Positions 33,063 through 44,353 of a DNA stretch of 64,000 bases are shown piece after piece (the first letter of the stretch is position 1; each line of letters opens with the position of its first letter). The translations under genes were made by a program, and so were the position numbers. The notes beneath the pieces are model-generated. The model ran no database searches, was not told where the DNA came from, and saw only the letters and a program-made list of their open reading frames with translations. The DNA comes from Euwallacea fornicatus. Lineage: Eukaryota; Arthropoda; Insecta; Coleoptera; Curculionidae. The DNA lies in the NCBI RefSeq assembly GCF_040115645.1, contig NC_089571.1, forward strand, positions 1,116,001 through 1,180,000, written 5' to 3'.

Positions 33063-34589
33063 ATTACGCACATTGCAGCACGAGGGGAGGGGGGGAGGGT
33101 CTAGAACGTGAGGATCATAAGCATTTCAGAACCATTGTGTATCACGCACGTTTCATAAAATATAAAACACTTAACTAAATTAAGCATAAATGCCGTAATA
33201 CGAAGAGATAATGCTTCCTGACTTCTTCACATCAAAAGTGACGTTTCACTTGGTATTAATTTCCATGGCAACCGTAACGAAACAACAATGTGCGCAACAA
33301 CAGTGCGGCTCTAAATTGACCCCGCCCCTAAATTCACTTTTTAATAAGTTATTAGTTTCTTAAAATTCAAAAGCAGCATTAAATAAGATTTAAAAAAAAA
33401 ACTATTTTTTGACTTTAATTTATTGATCTATATATTATTTGTTTCGCCGTTAGGGCAAAGAAGTCGATTTTGTTAAATTGAAGCATGGACCGACTGACAC
33501 CTCAAATTAGAGATATTTCAAAGTTGCATCTAATGGTGCAAAGCAATATAAAATCGATCGTCTAATTTTCAAGAAAAAGAGCTCTAAATAGAAAAGAATA
33601 AATGTTGTGAAAAATACAATACAAATTCGGATTAATACCACACAAATCGACATTCTCAACTATTAATTCGCGAAATTGAGTCCATCTATCTGGGTCGTCT
33701 TCTATCAATTTATGTGTGCAAAATTTTCATTTTGTAAGAATTGAATTTTTTCAACACTCTTTTTATCACGGGAAAGTGACCTCTCATTGCAGCACTGTTA
33801 CCGAAGTTGGTTGTTAAGGTTCTATTACTGATTGAATCATTTTCAATTGCGCATGCTCAGGCACACTAGTCCACTCGCACCCTTGGCTTGCGCAGTAAAT
33901 TTTCTAATTAGCCCCCGCAGGTATTTGGGAGTTGCTGGACGTTCCAGAAACCTCTCATTGAAGAATATTTCCTCAGCATGGTACTTTCAACCGGCTTCGC
34001 CAAGAACATACATCGCTTCAACTTTTTCTTCTATAGATCGCCTAACTAACAAAATGTTATAGCCCTTTTCAACGCTAACTCACAATTTATAAAAATAAGC
34101 AGAGAGTTAGCATAAAATCGAAAATAAATCAATCTCCCATCAGCAAAAAGTTTATTTATTCTTTATGTACCATTAAACTGAAATTGTATCGCATTTTTTA
34201 CAACGTTTATTTATTCCTATTTATGGCTCTTTTTCCTAAAAACGAGTCGATAGGGTTTAAACCACATTAAACCATTAAATGCAATTTTAAAACGCCTTTA
34301 ATTTGAGGTTTCGCTCGTCCAATGCTTCAATTCAGGGCCGCACTGTATGATTTCGGCCATCAGCTCCTTATTATTAATCTGCTACTCAACGGTTTTGGGA
34401 GAAAAGCGGGAAAATCGGCATATCTTGTAATAGTGGATATTAAAGTCAGTGATGATAAAATATTCCTTTATGTCACGGGGCATATCAAAATATGTGTTCA
34501 TTACTCGTCAATTCTGTTTATACATTGAAAAAAAAATTTAATTTATTTAATACTAAAAAATTTATCAATAAATTTATTATACATGTTAT
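33063..34589. other. Upstream region of the Npl-like gene
   Basis: No exon recognised. A G-rich tract of sixteen bases, four runs or more of G separated by single A, lies at about 33084-33099, unusual in this AT-rich DNA. The promoter and 5' UTR of the Npl-like gene must lie here, but nothing can be placed. Confidence 0.4.
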
Positions 34590-37500
34590 ATGTTTCAGGT
34601 GAATTTTACGTTTATCGGACTTATGGCACCGGTCTTTACTATATTTAATCAAGATTTGTAAGTACCTAACCTGAACTAACTCGAACTAACCTATCAATTT
34701 AACATACAGGGTGCTTCAGAGTAGTATGCCATAAATTCAAGGGGTGATTCCATAAGTGATTTTGAGGAAAAAAGTTTGTATGAACCTAGGTCCGTTTTCG
34801 CTTTCTGTCTGAAATACGGGGTGTTAAGATTTGCTTTTTTTTTTGTTTTTTTTTTAAGTCCGGACCTGCACTAAATGTTTTTATCAAACTTGGTAGGCAT
34901 AAGTTAAGCGTGGAAACACATCTTTTAAGAGAAAGACGAATTTTCAAACGCAAGCAGTGGCGCCCCCAAGGCCATGACTCTGATTATTTTTTTGCGAAAA
35001 ATATGCCACGCCTCTGCTTTTTCAAAAAAAAAAAAACAAAAAAATCTTTTTATTAATTCTAGTTCTTTTTGCTAAAAAAAAAAAAACGAGAAACGGAACA
35101 TGGTGAAACAATCCATATTAAAAAAATCAGTGAAATTGTTTTTTTAGAGTGACAACACGATCGTGAAGCAAAAACGGTTTCCAAAAAAATGTTTTAAATT
35201 AGTTAACTATCAAGTGCATCAGTGTGTCTGCCAAATCGTAAAACCCTTTATTGAACGATTTTTCTGTTAGATTTTGAAGTGTCTGCCGTATCTGAGTAGA
35301 AGGCAGTAGCGTCCTGTTGGGGCCCGAAAAGTAACTCACCATTATGGTTATTTCTTATTATTGCGCTTATGGGCAAATCTCCCCTTCGGTGCGCTTGAAG
35401 TTCTTTAGCACAAGGGAGTCCGTAATTTACGGACGAATAGCGGATAATTTCGTTGTCGTTTAAGTTGTTTAACGTAAATGTACACGATCATTACTCCATA
35501 CAGCTTCTCTCTGTAGTTAAAGTTGCATATTGAGTAATTTTTTTTTTCAGCTCAGTAAATACAGATAAAATCCCAAGTTATGCTAATTACTTACTGGACT
35601 CTGGGATCAAAGGAATTTTAGGTAAGACAGTCGGATAAGCTAAAAAAACCTAACAGAGATGTATATTTGTGGTATGCCGTAAAGGTACGTAACTTGGAAT
35701 TCCAGACTATGCCGATTGAAAATACGAAGTTTCTGTGACTTTCGGAAGTATTCGATTACAACTGAAACTTTGGGAAAAAGATGATTTTTTTCCTGAACTT
35801 ATTTATCGAAATAGTTTAAAATTATTAACACTTCATTGTTTCAACTTTTCCTCTTCTACAACGTAGCGATCTCACGTGTAAAACGTTTCGGTTTTCGACA
35901 ATCACCATCAACCTCGTTTCTCTATGGGCACCAACTTGAGTTTTAAAATTTTCGAATTTTTTTTTTTTTTGATTATGACGATGTATGACATGTTTAGGTT
36001 TGGCCTTGCGGATTGAATGCAAATGCCAAAAATCCTGTTTTTGCAGAGAATAACATCCGTGCTTTTATTTATTAAAAACATTTTTGAGAGTTCGTCTGAA
36101 TTTCGATTAACATCACTTAGTTACAAAACGACTAAATTTATTAATTAGCTACATTTTCAAGTGAAAAAAAACTGTATAATTATTGACCCCCAAATTGTGC
36201 AACTTTACTTCAAATTTGCAGATATGGAGATTCCCATGGTGGTGCCCTAGAAACAGACATCCTGTATATTTCCTAAAATAACAATTAATTTATCTACATT
36301 GAGTGTAAATTAAATCCGAAACACGAATAGACATTGACCCATAACAGCAACGTTTCGATGGTAACCATAAAGCTAACAGCGAGAGATTGTAACGACATTA
36401 TGCCCGATTGGCTCCCTAAGTAAATAATGAGCCATGGGCGTGTTAACGTATTATTCCAGTATTTTAAGAAATGAGGCAAAAACGCGCTTTTCAGTCATTC
36501 AGTAAACACACCCAATAAAGGTACCTTTTAAAGCTAATAATGATGAGTAGGTAACAAACTGTAGTAGAGAGTTTTCTTACTGTCTCTAGATTATGACTAG
36601 TCTTAACTCTACACGGTTCAATAAACTATTAAATATTTTGCCAGTAAAGGTGCAAGTGAAACACTTTGCACCTCTAAACGTAACATACTATTCGCATAGA
36701 TTTTTAACGTAAAGTTTCATATGACTGAACGGGGGAATCCCCAGCACAAATCTTTAGAATTGAACAACCAGCGACACGTGGAAGTTTAGGGCAGTACAAG
36801 GGGACTAATCTGAAAAACATTTAAAGTAGTTTCTGGTTGAGCATAAAGTTTGAACTTTCAGTGGGAGCATCTAGTGGAGAAGGAACATCTCTTTCAGTCC
36901 AAGAACGAAAAATTTTAACGGAAGCATGGACCAGTGCTGTTCGAAATACTTCACAACACTTAATGGTGCAAGTTGGAGGAGCTCCATTTCCAGACGTCGT
37001 CGACTTGGCCAGACATGCCGACACTCTAGGAGTTGACTCAATTTTAACTTTGCCAGAGTTGTATTTTAAGCCAACAAAATCTCAAGAGCTGATCAGTTAC
37101 TTGAAGTTCATAAGTGCAGCAGCCCCAAATACGCCTCTACTGTATTATCACCATCCGAGCTTAAGCGGAGTTAACAGTAAGTTGTATGTTGATCACTACT
37201 TGGAGTTTAAGGGTACTGTTTACGAGATATATCTAATCTAACAGTTAAATAAATACGGGCCCAATGTTCATAGTCCGGCCCTTATATCTATGTTATGGCA
37301 AAGCTGTATATTTCATTTTTTTCATTTGTGAATTGCTACAATCGAAAAATGTTTCTTTACCAAATTTCATGACAATCCGTCGAAGGGCTCTTCCAACATA
37401 AATTATTTTAGCCAAATGGGGCCCCATATTCATAGAACCTTAGAACTTAAACGACAGACTTTGGACAAAAAGAAAAAATACGTGTTTGTTAATTTCATTA

Positions 37501-38506
37501 GTGGAAACCACGGTTAAAATATTTGCACTATGATCTGGAACACCCTGTATAGCGTGAATAACCCGTCAAACTTCCAAAAAAAAAATTTATTTTCATACTT
37601 TCTTAAGGTCGTCCAGCAACGTACCGCACAGCTGATTAAGACCCACCCTGTATATTATATACTACCAGATTACATAGATTATAAAGCCTCGATTTACAAA
37701 TTTTACCTCTATACGTTATTTACTTATTATCGTCCTTGTAACGTTACTGCTAGTTACGTTCACTAACTGTGACAATTTTTGTGGCTTAGTTGACATGGCG
37801 GAATTCTTGAACGAAGCATCTCACCAAGTGCCAAATTTGAAAGGAGTCAAATATGCATCCAACGATTTAGCTGTTGCACATGCAGCTTTACGAGCGGCAA
37901 ATGGTAAATACCGAATTTTTATCGGAAGCGACCATGTAAGTATGCTCTACTTGAAAAATATTTGGTCATACCTCTCGGTCGGTTTCGAATCATTTATTCT
38001 TTACTACGGTATAAAATAGTCTTTTACTTAACGAGTGCGGTAAAAGATACTTTACCGCACATGTTAAGCACGATATTTTCCTGCGAGCGCTTGTTGTTAT
38101 TTCTAACGATTGGCCCTTTAATTTTCAGGTCATAGAACCAGCATTCTCCGTGGGATTTGATTCTGCAATTGTAGCATCATCCAACGCATTTCCTCGTTAC
38201 TCTAAGGAAATATTGCAGGCCGTTAAGGACAAACAACTGGAGAGAGCTATAGACCTGCAACAAAATTTGACTAAAATTATGACCACTGTGACTAAATTTG
38301 GTAATTGACGTGTAGAAGGGAAAAAGCAGTTTGTGGGACAATATCGTGAACTTACGTGTAATTTTTCAGGTTCCAAGGTACCAGGGATGAAATTAGCCAT
38401 GAATCTTTTTACACCTATCAACGTAGGATTGGCAAGACCTCCCTTACAGAATCTCAACCCCCATAGAATAGGGGAGTTCAGAAGCACACTAGAGCCATTA
38501 TTATAG
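34590..38506 (+). CDS. Npl: N-acetylneuraminate lyase-like protein, six exons
   Basis: Aldolase of the DapA/NanA family (TIM barrel, Schiff-base lysine). Animal NPL cleaves N-acetylneuraminate into N-acetylmannosamine and pyruvate in the cytosol. Exons: 34590-34657, 35551-35621, 36862-37176, 37790-37935, 38129-38300 and 38370-38506, all GT/AG, phases consistent, total 302 residues (human NPL has 320). The ATG at 34590 was chosen because it is in frame and puts the first barrel strand (MFQVNFTFIGLMAPVFTIF) at the human position. That codon directly precedes a CAG that could also be a splice acceptor (exon from 34599), so an upstream first exon is possible. Motifs: VGASSGEGTSLSVQER (GTTGE-like carboxylate-binding loop); LLYYHHPSLSGV with the conserved Tyr; LKGVKYASNDL with the probable Schiff-base Lys. 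Insects do little sialic-acid metabolism, so the true substrate may differ. No lesion seen. Confidence 0.9.
34705..34850. repeat. Single TIR-element end in Npl intron 1
   Basis: TACAGGGTGCTTCAGAGTAG at 34705 is a tip of the window-wide TACAGGGTG class, followed by AT-rich sequence. I could not find its inverted partner, so the element is truncated or too diverged. Confidence 0.4.
36150..36270. repeat. MITE end in Npl intron 2
   Basis: The right-end type sequence AATTGTGCAACTTTACTTCA, GGAGATTCCCATGGTGGTG and ACATCCTGTATAT resembles the inverted ends of the 11400-type MITE family. The left partner is not recognised. Confidence 0.4.
37510..37660. repeat. Two MITE tips in Npl intron 3
   Basis: Two CACCCTGTATA tips in the same orientation, at 37541-37551 and 37644-37654. 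The first is preceded by TTAAAATATTTGCACTATGA, shared with the ends at 13120 and 17250. Inverted partners were not found. Confidence 0.4.
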
Positions 38507-39335
38507 AGAACCTTTAATTCCTACGTATCACTTATCAATAGAATTTTCTTATAGAGTTAAACTAAAAATAAGTGTTGTACCATTGGAAATAGCCGAGAAT
38601 CCACCAAATACCTATGCGTGATTGGTTGTGTTGAATACTCATCCAATTCGTCATCTTTTGCTTACGTTTGGGTCTATAATATATTAGAAGACTAAAAGAA
38701 TAGAATTCATAAATCACTCAGCTTAAGGGTTGTTCTGGTTTGACCGTGAGGACCTATGAGAAGAAATACACACGCCATTTATCAAGGTTGATATTTGCCA
38801 TGCCCTTCGCAGAGTCAATGTGTTAAAATGTTAATTGCAAAAACCTTTTAAGGTTTACATTTAAGTCATTTAAACTAAAACCCCAAATTTGAGGAACTAA
38901 TCAGCGTCCTGGTTGGTCAACCAGAGCAAAGAGGGCAGATACCAAACCCTGCTCGTTTTTCGCTCCAGAGTTTTCTCAAGACAGAATTAATTTGGGACTT
39001 GAGCCGAAAGGTAGTTATCCACGTTTTCCTCCTAATTCACTCTTAAACTTGATTTCGTGCCCAAGTTACATGTAAAAAAGGATCATTCTGATCTTAATAT
39101 GGACAATTGTTGAAGTGATTTCTAGTGAAATTCTAGTGTTTTTCTTCAGTTATCACACTGATTATCGTGGCGGTAACCGTATACAAAATAATACCTGGTC
39201 TCAGAAGACCTTTCCTGAAGACTTCAACAGTTGTGACAACTGTATATTTGTATTCTTGGAAATATCTATGGAAAATTAGTTAATCAGGCAGTTGCTGCAC
39301 CTTAATGGATTTTGGGCAATTTTCTTGATTGTCTT
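38507..39335. other. Intergenic after Npl, no gene recognised
   Basis: Contains the 3' UTR of the Npl-like gene, but no clear polyadenylation signal could be assigned. No coding exon recognised. Confidence 0.4.
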
Positions 39336-39339
39336 TTCC

Positions 39340-39480
39340 GTAACAAGTGGCTCCTGGGTGAAGAGGGGAGGATTTTTAGTGGGTAGGTGCCTCATTTAGG
39401 GGCGAATCCCACATAATCATGGCCGCCAGACCATCAGGCCGCGCTACCTAGGAAGGTTTCCCTTTACAAAATAAAAGTTA
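39340..39480 (+). mobile_element. Candidate 3' UTR of a non-LTR retrotransposon
   Basis: The segment GATTTTTAGTGGGTAGGTGC, GGGGCGAATCCCACATAATC, CCGCGCTACCTAGGAAGGTT and TTCCCTTTAC then AAAATAAAAG has the G-rich, hairpin-forming layout (GTGGG...CCCAC) that I associate with the 3' ends of R1-like non-LTR elements in insects. No reverse transcriptase is readable just upstream, so this would be a severely 5'-truncated copy. Confidence 0.35.
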
Positions 39481-39489
39481 GTCCTATCT

Positions 39490-40718
39490 CAAACATATTG
39501 CTAATTGTTGTTTTGGTTCGATTCCGGGTCTCCAAAACGTGTCATTTTTCCCTTTAATGATTTTCCACTTTTGTCAATAAATCATCAAACGTTTCTTGAT
39601 TTATTCTAAAGTATTCCCAGAATTTTGCTTCTCCTTCAGTTAGTTTACTTTTTCAACATTATGCACCCACATTTTACCCATTTTTTTCTTTTTTGCTTTT
39701 GTATCTCTTTTCGCTCTTCCTCCATCCCATACTATTGCCACGATGGAAAAATTAGTATTACTAAAATTGGAGAACATTCTTCCCACGAGCACTCTAAAGA
39801 CATACTCTCGAAAAGCCCGAGAATATGGTGATACGTGACATGCGGCTACCAAGCTCGAGAATATGTGATCTCGAGATATACGGAACTCGGTACTATTCAC
39901 CTTTATCACTTGCCTCACATCCCTTCTCGTATTGCAGATGTGTGGAGAGACGTTAAGGCATTTCGTAGGTGAAGTCAAAGAGAAATCTGGAGGTGACTGA
40001 GTTGTACAGTTTTTGAAATTTTAAAGCAAAAAGTTTGTTCGGCCGAAATTTGACAACGTAGTCACTGTGGACGGTCAAGATGTGGTGAATATGTTGCCAC
40101 ATCCCAAGGAAGTCCGACGGAATATTTTCAAATTTGATTTTAAATTTAATAATTATAAGCTCTCATAATAATTATTGTTTAGGTAAGTGTTTTTTTATTT
40201 TTATATTGTTATATTAGCTTCCATTTATTATTCAAAAACCCTGGGATTAATAGTAAAACGCAGCTTTTTTTTATTTTTTCACATATACCCCATAAACACG
40301 GTATATTGCTTATACTAAGGAACCACCACGTCATTATTACGTTTACCCCTAATGGTGGGGCAAATGTGATGTTGTAACACTCTTTACAAAAAAAAAAGAG
40401 TGCCGACACGCTTTCGAACATTAGAGTTCGATCGCCCTGTGGGCATTGGCCAAGCGCACTAGGTCCACTGCGCTTTTTTTGGAGATTTTATTAAAATATT
40501 TCAAAAATTTGAGAAAACGTCAAACATACCATTCAAAAACCATGACACATTTACCCCACTGCCCCTTACAACATATTATTCCGTCCAAGACACTCTAGAA
40601 TGCTCGCACGAGCGATCTCGATATGGAATTCTTAATTCTAACAGTAAAAAAATACCTCTTGATTTTAGTTAAAAGAATATTTTTAAAGCATCATTTTTAA
40701 ATATCTACTACGTGTATA
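39490..40718. other. Intergenic, no gene recognised
   Basis: A minus-strand reading of 112 codons (39978-39640) has no recognisable domain. It overlaps a short hairpin-like region with repeated CTCGAGAATATGTG-type words near 39808-39890. Nothing else recognised. Confidence 0.35.
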
Positions 40719-41562
40719 TACAGGATATCCTACATTCGAGTCTGACCAATTGGAATCTCGGAAACGGTAAGAAATACGAGGTCAGATTGTTCTGTGCCAA
40801 AGTTGCTTAATCGGTCACTCAACAAAATCCTTTTTTGATAATTAAAAAAATTCGAGTGATTTCGGAGATACTTAAAAAAACCGTTAATTTTCAAAACTTC
40901 TTCAGCTACAAAGCGACATTAGTCAAATTTTTATTTAACATTTCAGCTACGCACCATCATCAACTTCTTTTTCTTAATGCGAACAGGTATTAGTTTACCA
41001 AATCCGTTCCATGAAAAAATACATTTAAATAAATGAACACGCCTGTCTCTGCCTTGCGCGTTAGATTCTATCAAGGATAAAGTGGGGCAAGATGACGTAC
41101 GGGGTGAGATGACAGTTTTCGAAGCATTTAGTTGTAATTTAAGCCACTAGATGGCGATTGAATCTGTTGCTTCAGCTTCTAACTGCAAAATTTAAAAAAC
41201 CCACCGTTTGACGTAATAAATGTCAGCTTGAAGATAAGGGATTTTTCAAAAAAGGCAAGTTTTAATGAAAAATGTTCTTATGTCTCCTATTTCTTGATAA
41301 TTAAAATACTCTGCAGGTGTCGTTCTAATTTCGAAGGTTTTTTGAATCTTTACAAAATATTCTTTATTAAATTGTTTATTAAAAGAAATCGATAAAATTT
41401 GGTTTTTGCTAGATATCTGGAAAGCCATAGGTATGTTCAAGAAGCCAGAAGTGGCTTTAAACTCGTCCCCTCGAGTTGTAATTCTCTCCCCGTTCCACCG
41501 ACTTAGAAACTCTGCCAGTTTCCGAGATCCCTTCTCCAATCATCAACAAAACTCATCCTGTA
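40719..41562. mobile_element. MITE (diverged member of the 11400 family)
   Basis: The left end TACAGGATATCCTACATTCG, then GAATCTCGGAAACGGTAAGA and TTCTGTGCCAAAGTTGC, parallels the left end of 11400-11876. The inverted right end is TACAGGATGAGTTTTGTTGA, then GATCTCGGAAACTGGCAGAG. Similarity between arms is patchy, so it is old or composite. TA at both tips. Confidence 0.55.
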
Positions 41563-42479
41563 TATACACAAATATTACTGTGGAAATGACATTTTCCATG
41601 GACAGGTTCATTTTCCTACCATATGTGAGTGACCTTTGGTCATTGGCTGCGAGAGACTCATCACAATCCTAATTTGGTAACAATTTCGGATCATTGGGAA
41701 AATGTTTACGGTTCTGCATGGTTCTACCATGAAAAAAAAAGATTGATAAAATACCTTCAATATCTATGCATCCTCTTTATCAGTTCCATTTAATTGTTGT
41801 TCACTTTAGACGAATTGGTTAAAAGTGTTCTCTTTAACTTCAAGTTGCGCTAACAGTAGAAAGGCAAAAAGAGGGGGAAATACGCGATATTAATGTCATT
41901 ATGAGTTTTTTTTCGGTAGGACAAAATTGTGTTAAAAAATGTTACAGTGTATGGGTAATAGACACCTGTACGATACATCGGTTATTTGGGTACAGGATCG
42001 TGTTTTTTTACCATTTACCCTTAACAAGGTTAAAGAACCTCAGAATCGATAAAGGCTATCCTTTTTTATTTTTTTGGAAGTTTGGAAGGAAAAAATTTCG
42101 AAAATACTAAAGTGACCCGAATTTTATGCTCGCCAGTATATTTTACTTTTATCTACTTGAAGGTAGATCTTTTCTTTATGAAAACCACGTGGCCGAGGCG
42201 ATAAACCAAAGGGCGGCTGTAGTGTTGGTCCCTAATTGTAGAGTGGTGGAAATTTTACTAATCTTTTGTATAGTCAGTTCTTGCGGAACTTTGTTAGCGA
42301 CAACACGGGCGTGCCTCCTGACTGCATTCAATAAAAGAAGTATTAAAATCACTTTGTGGTGATCATTTCTAAATCCCATATCCAACAAAATTATAATGCA
42401 ACGTGCTGAAACCCGACAAAAACCCGTTTTTACACACAACTGTCTTAAAGCGTCACAGAGTCGTAGCGCCTTGGGGAGG
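41563..42479. other. Intergenic, no gene recognised
   Basis: AT-rich sequence upstream of the Tc1 transposon. Overlapping readings near 42126-42439 on both strands have no recognisable domain. Confidence 0.4.
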
Positions 42480-42481
42480 TA

Positions 42482-43973
42482 CAGTCGCGGTCATATAAAT
42501 AGCACACTTAACTTCAGGTCCAACTGAGAAATAAACACTTCTTATCTGCAAATGATAAAATTTAGGTTTTTTGTGAACAAAGGACAACATTTTTAAGAAA
42601 GGTCTTAACTTGTCCCTCTACATGTTCGATTATTTTCAAATTCAGTTGTTTAGTGTGGTCATATAAATAGCACGTTTTCTAAGATCGCTGAAAAATATCA
42701 CGTAAATTAACAATTTGTTTCTGAAAGTATGATATTTAGGTGTTTCCTTATATTCGATTACTTAATTCAAATTTTTTAGTGGGAAAAAGTAAGCATTGTG
42801 GTGTAGAAAGAGGAAATCTCATCGTTCGTTTGAAAAATGAAGGTCTCAGTATTTCAGAGATTGCTAATAATATAAAATGTTCTCAAAAACTTGCTTACGA
42901 TGCCCTTAAGTCATTTGAATCTACCAATAGTACTGAAAACAAAATTAGAACGCCTAGAAGTCGCAAAAACTCGGCAGCAATGGATAGATCAATCACCAGA
43001 AAAAGCAAGTCTGATCCTTTTAAAACAGCCAGGCAAATTAAACAAGAAATTTTGAATGAACCTAATGTCAATTTATCTGTTAGAACTAGTAGAAGGAGAT
43101 TAAATGAAATTAATCTAAGAGGATGCATAGTGAGAAAAAAGCCACTGGTATCCAAACGAAATCTAAAGAGTGGATTAAAGTATGCGCACGATCATGTGAA
43201 TAAAGACATTAAATTTTGGAAAAATATTCTGTGGAGTGACGAATCAAAGTTCAATCGGTTTGGTAATGACGGAAAAATATTGGTACGGCGCCCTCCAGGC
43301 CAAAGCCTCAATAAAAAATATACTATTAAAGCCATAAACCCCGGCGGAGGGAGTGTCATGGTCTGGGGAGCTTTCTCGTGGAATGGACCGATTTATGTGT
43401 AAAGATATCCTTTCCACTATCATGGAGCCTTATGCAGATGAGTATATGCCCCTAGCATACAAATTCATGCACGACAACGACCCTAAACATTCGTCAAAAC
43501 TTGTAAGAGGCTGGATTAGGGATAACATGGTAGGTGTTTTAGAGTGGCCGTCACAGAGTCCAGACTTGAACCCTATAGAAAACTTATGGAGCCGCATAAA
43601 ACGGGATCTACAATATAAAAATCCTACAAATTCAGAGGAATTGTGGAGTAATATTCAAGATGCTTGGAACAATATTCCAGATAGTTTTTGCAGAAAGTTA
43701 GTGGAGTCTATGCCATCAAGATTAAATGCGGTTACACGAAATAAAGGCTTATAACATGAAAATTTGGTTTAATGTGAAATGTGCTATTTAAATGTCCCAT
43801 CAAATATCATAAACTTTAGAGTAATCTTTTGTTTTGTATTTGTATTAGGTTCTTTTTTGTTTATATTTTTCGTATTGGCAAAATAAATCAGGAGACAGTC
43901 ACAATTGATAAATTAATATAAATTTGGAAATATTGAAAATTTAAAAGTGTGCTATTTACATGACCGCCACTGT
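42482..43973 (+). mobile_element. Nearly complete Tc1-like transposon
   Basis: 1,492 bp, flanked by TA (42480-42481 and 43974-43975). Tips: left CAGTCGCGGTCATATAAATA; inverted right CAGTGGCGGTCATGTAAATA. A second copy of the core lies inside each end: left GTGGTCATATAAATAGCAC at 42655-42673 (outer copy 42487-42505) and right GTGCTATTTAAATGTCCC at 43781-43798 (outer copy 43950-43968). Two sites about 168 bp apart at each end is the IR/DR arrangement known from Minos, Sleeping Beauty and other Tc1-family elements, where each site binds transposase. The single gene inside reads left to right and is damaged once or twice only, so this is among the youngest elements in the window. Confidence 0.92.
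42779..43754 (+). pseudogene. Tc1 transposase (DD34E) with one frameshifting deletion
   Basis: Cut-and-paste transposase. An open frame runs to 43402 and is continued in another frame to a stop at 43752-43754. N-terminal: GKSKHCGVERGNLIVRLKNE and SISEIANNIKCSQKLAYDAL (helix-turn-helix), then a second DNA-binding region. Catalytic: first Asp in ILWSDESKFNRF (codon 43238-43240), VRRPPGQSLNKKYT, GGGSVMVWGAFSWNG, second Asp in KFMHDNDPKHSSKLV (codon 43473-43475), and Glu in SQSPDLNPIENLWSRI (codon 43578-43580). Spacing between the last two is 34 residues. The family's initiator Met falls on a GTG at 42779, which looks like a mutated ATG; the frame is open upstream. Near 43378-43395 the sequence jumps from SWNG to MDRFMCKD, lacking the expected GVGP..GIMDRF segment, which breaks the frame. 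Not functional as it stands. Confidence 0.92.
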
Positions 43974-43975
43974 AT

Positions 43976-44353
43976 TTCCGAACGTGGACTCTGCTACTCA
44001 AATGTCCTCTGTTGCGCTGCATAATCCCTAGGATTCATAGTTCTAAATCGTCCTGTGGATTGATGCTGCTTTTTATCCCTGAACATAAGATAAAAATACC
44101 TAAATTTTCAATTAGAAAAAAAAAACTATGGCGCACTGATCGGTAAGCATAATGAAAGAAATCTTCGAATTTGATCTGAAGTGTTAAAATTGAAAATGAA
44201 ACGAAGTACAACCTCTGAAAATAAACGAAAAGTAGCCATTCCGATGGTTCGGATATTAGTTTATTTGCTTCATAAACGAAGGGTGTTCAAATGTAAATAT
44301 CAGCTCCATAAGGAGACACCAAAAATAGTCTTTTAACTAAAATCAACTGCGTC
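43976..44353. other. Intergenic 3' of LRR1
   Basis: Short region between the Tc1 element and the LRR1 stop codon; it should contain the LRR1 3' UTR. GAAGGGTGTTCAAATG near 44278 resembles a degraded TIR tip. No other feature. Confidence 0.4.

Noticed and set aside
39640..39978. 112-codon minus-strand ORF
   Set aside because: No recognisable domain, lysine-run end and no splice context; likely chance.
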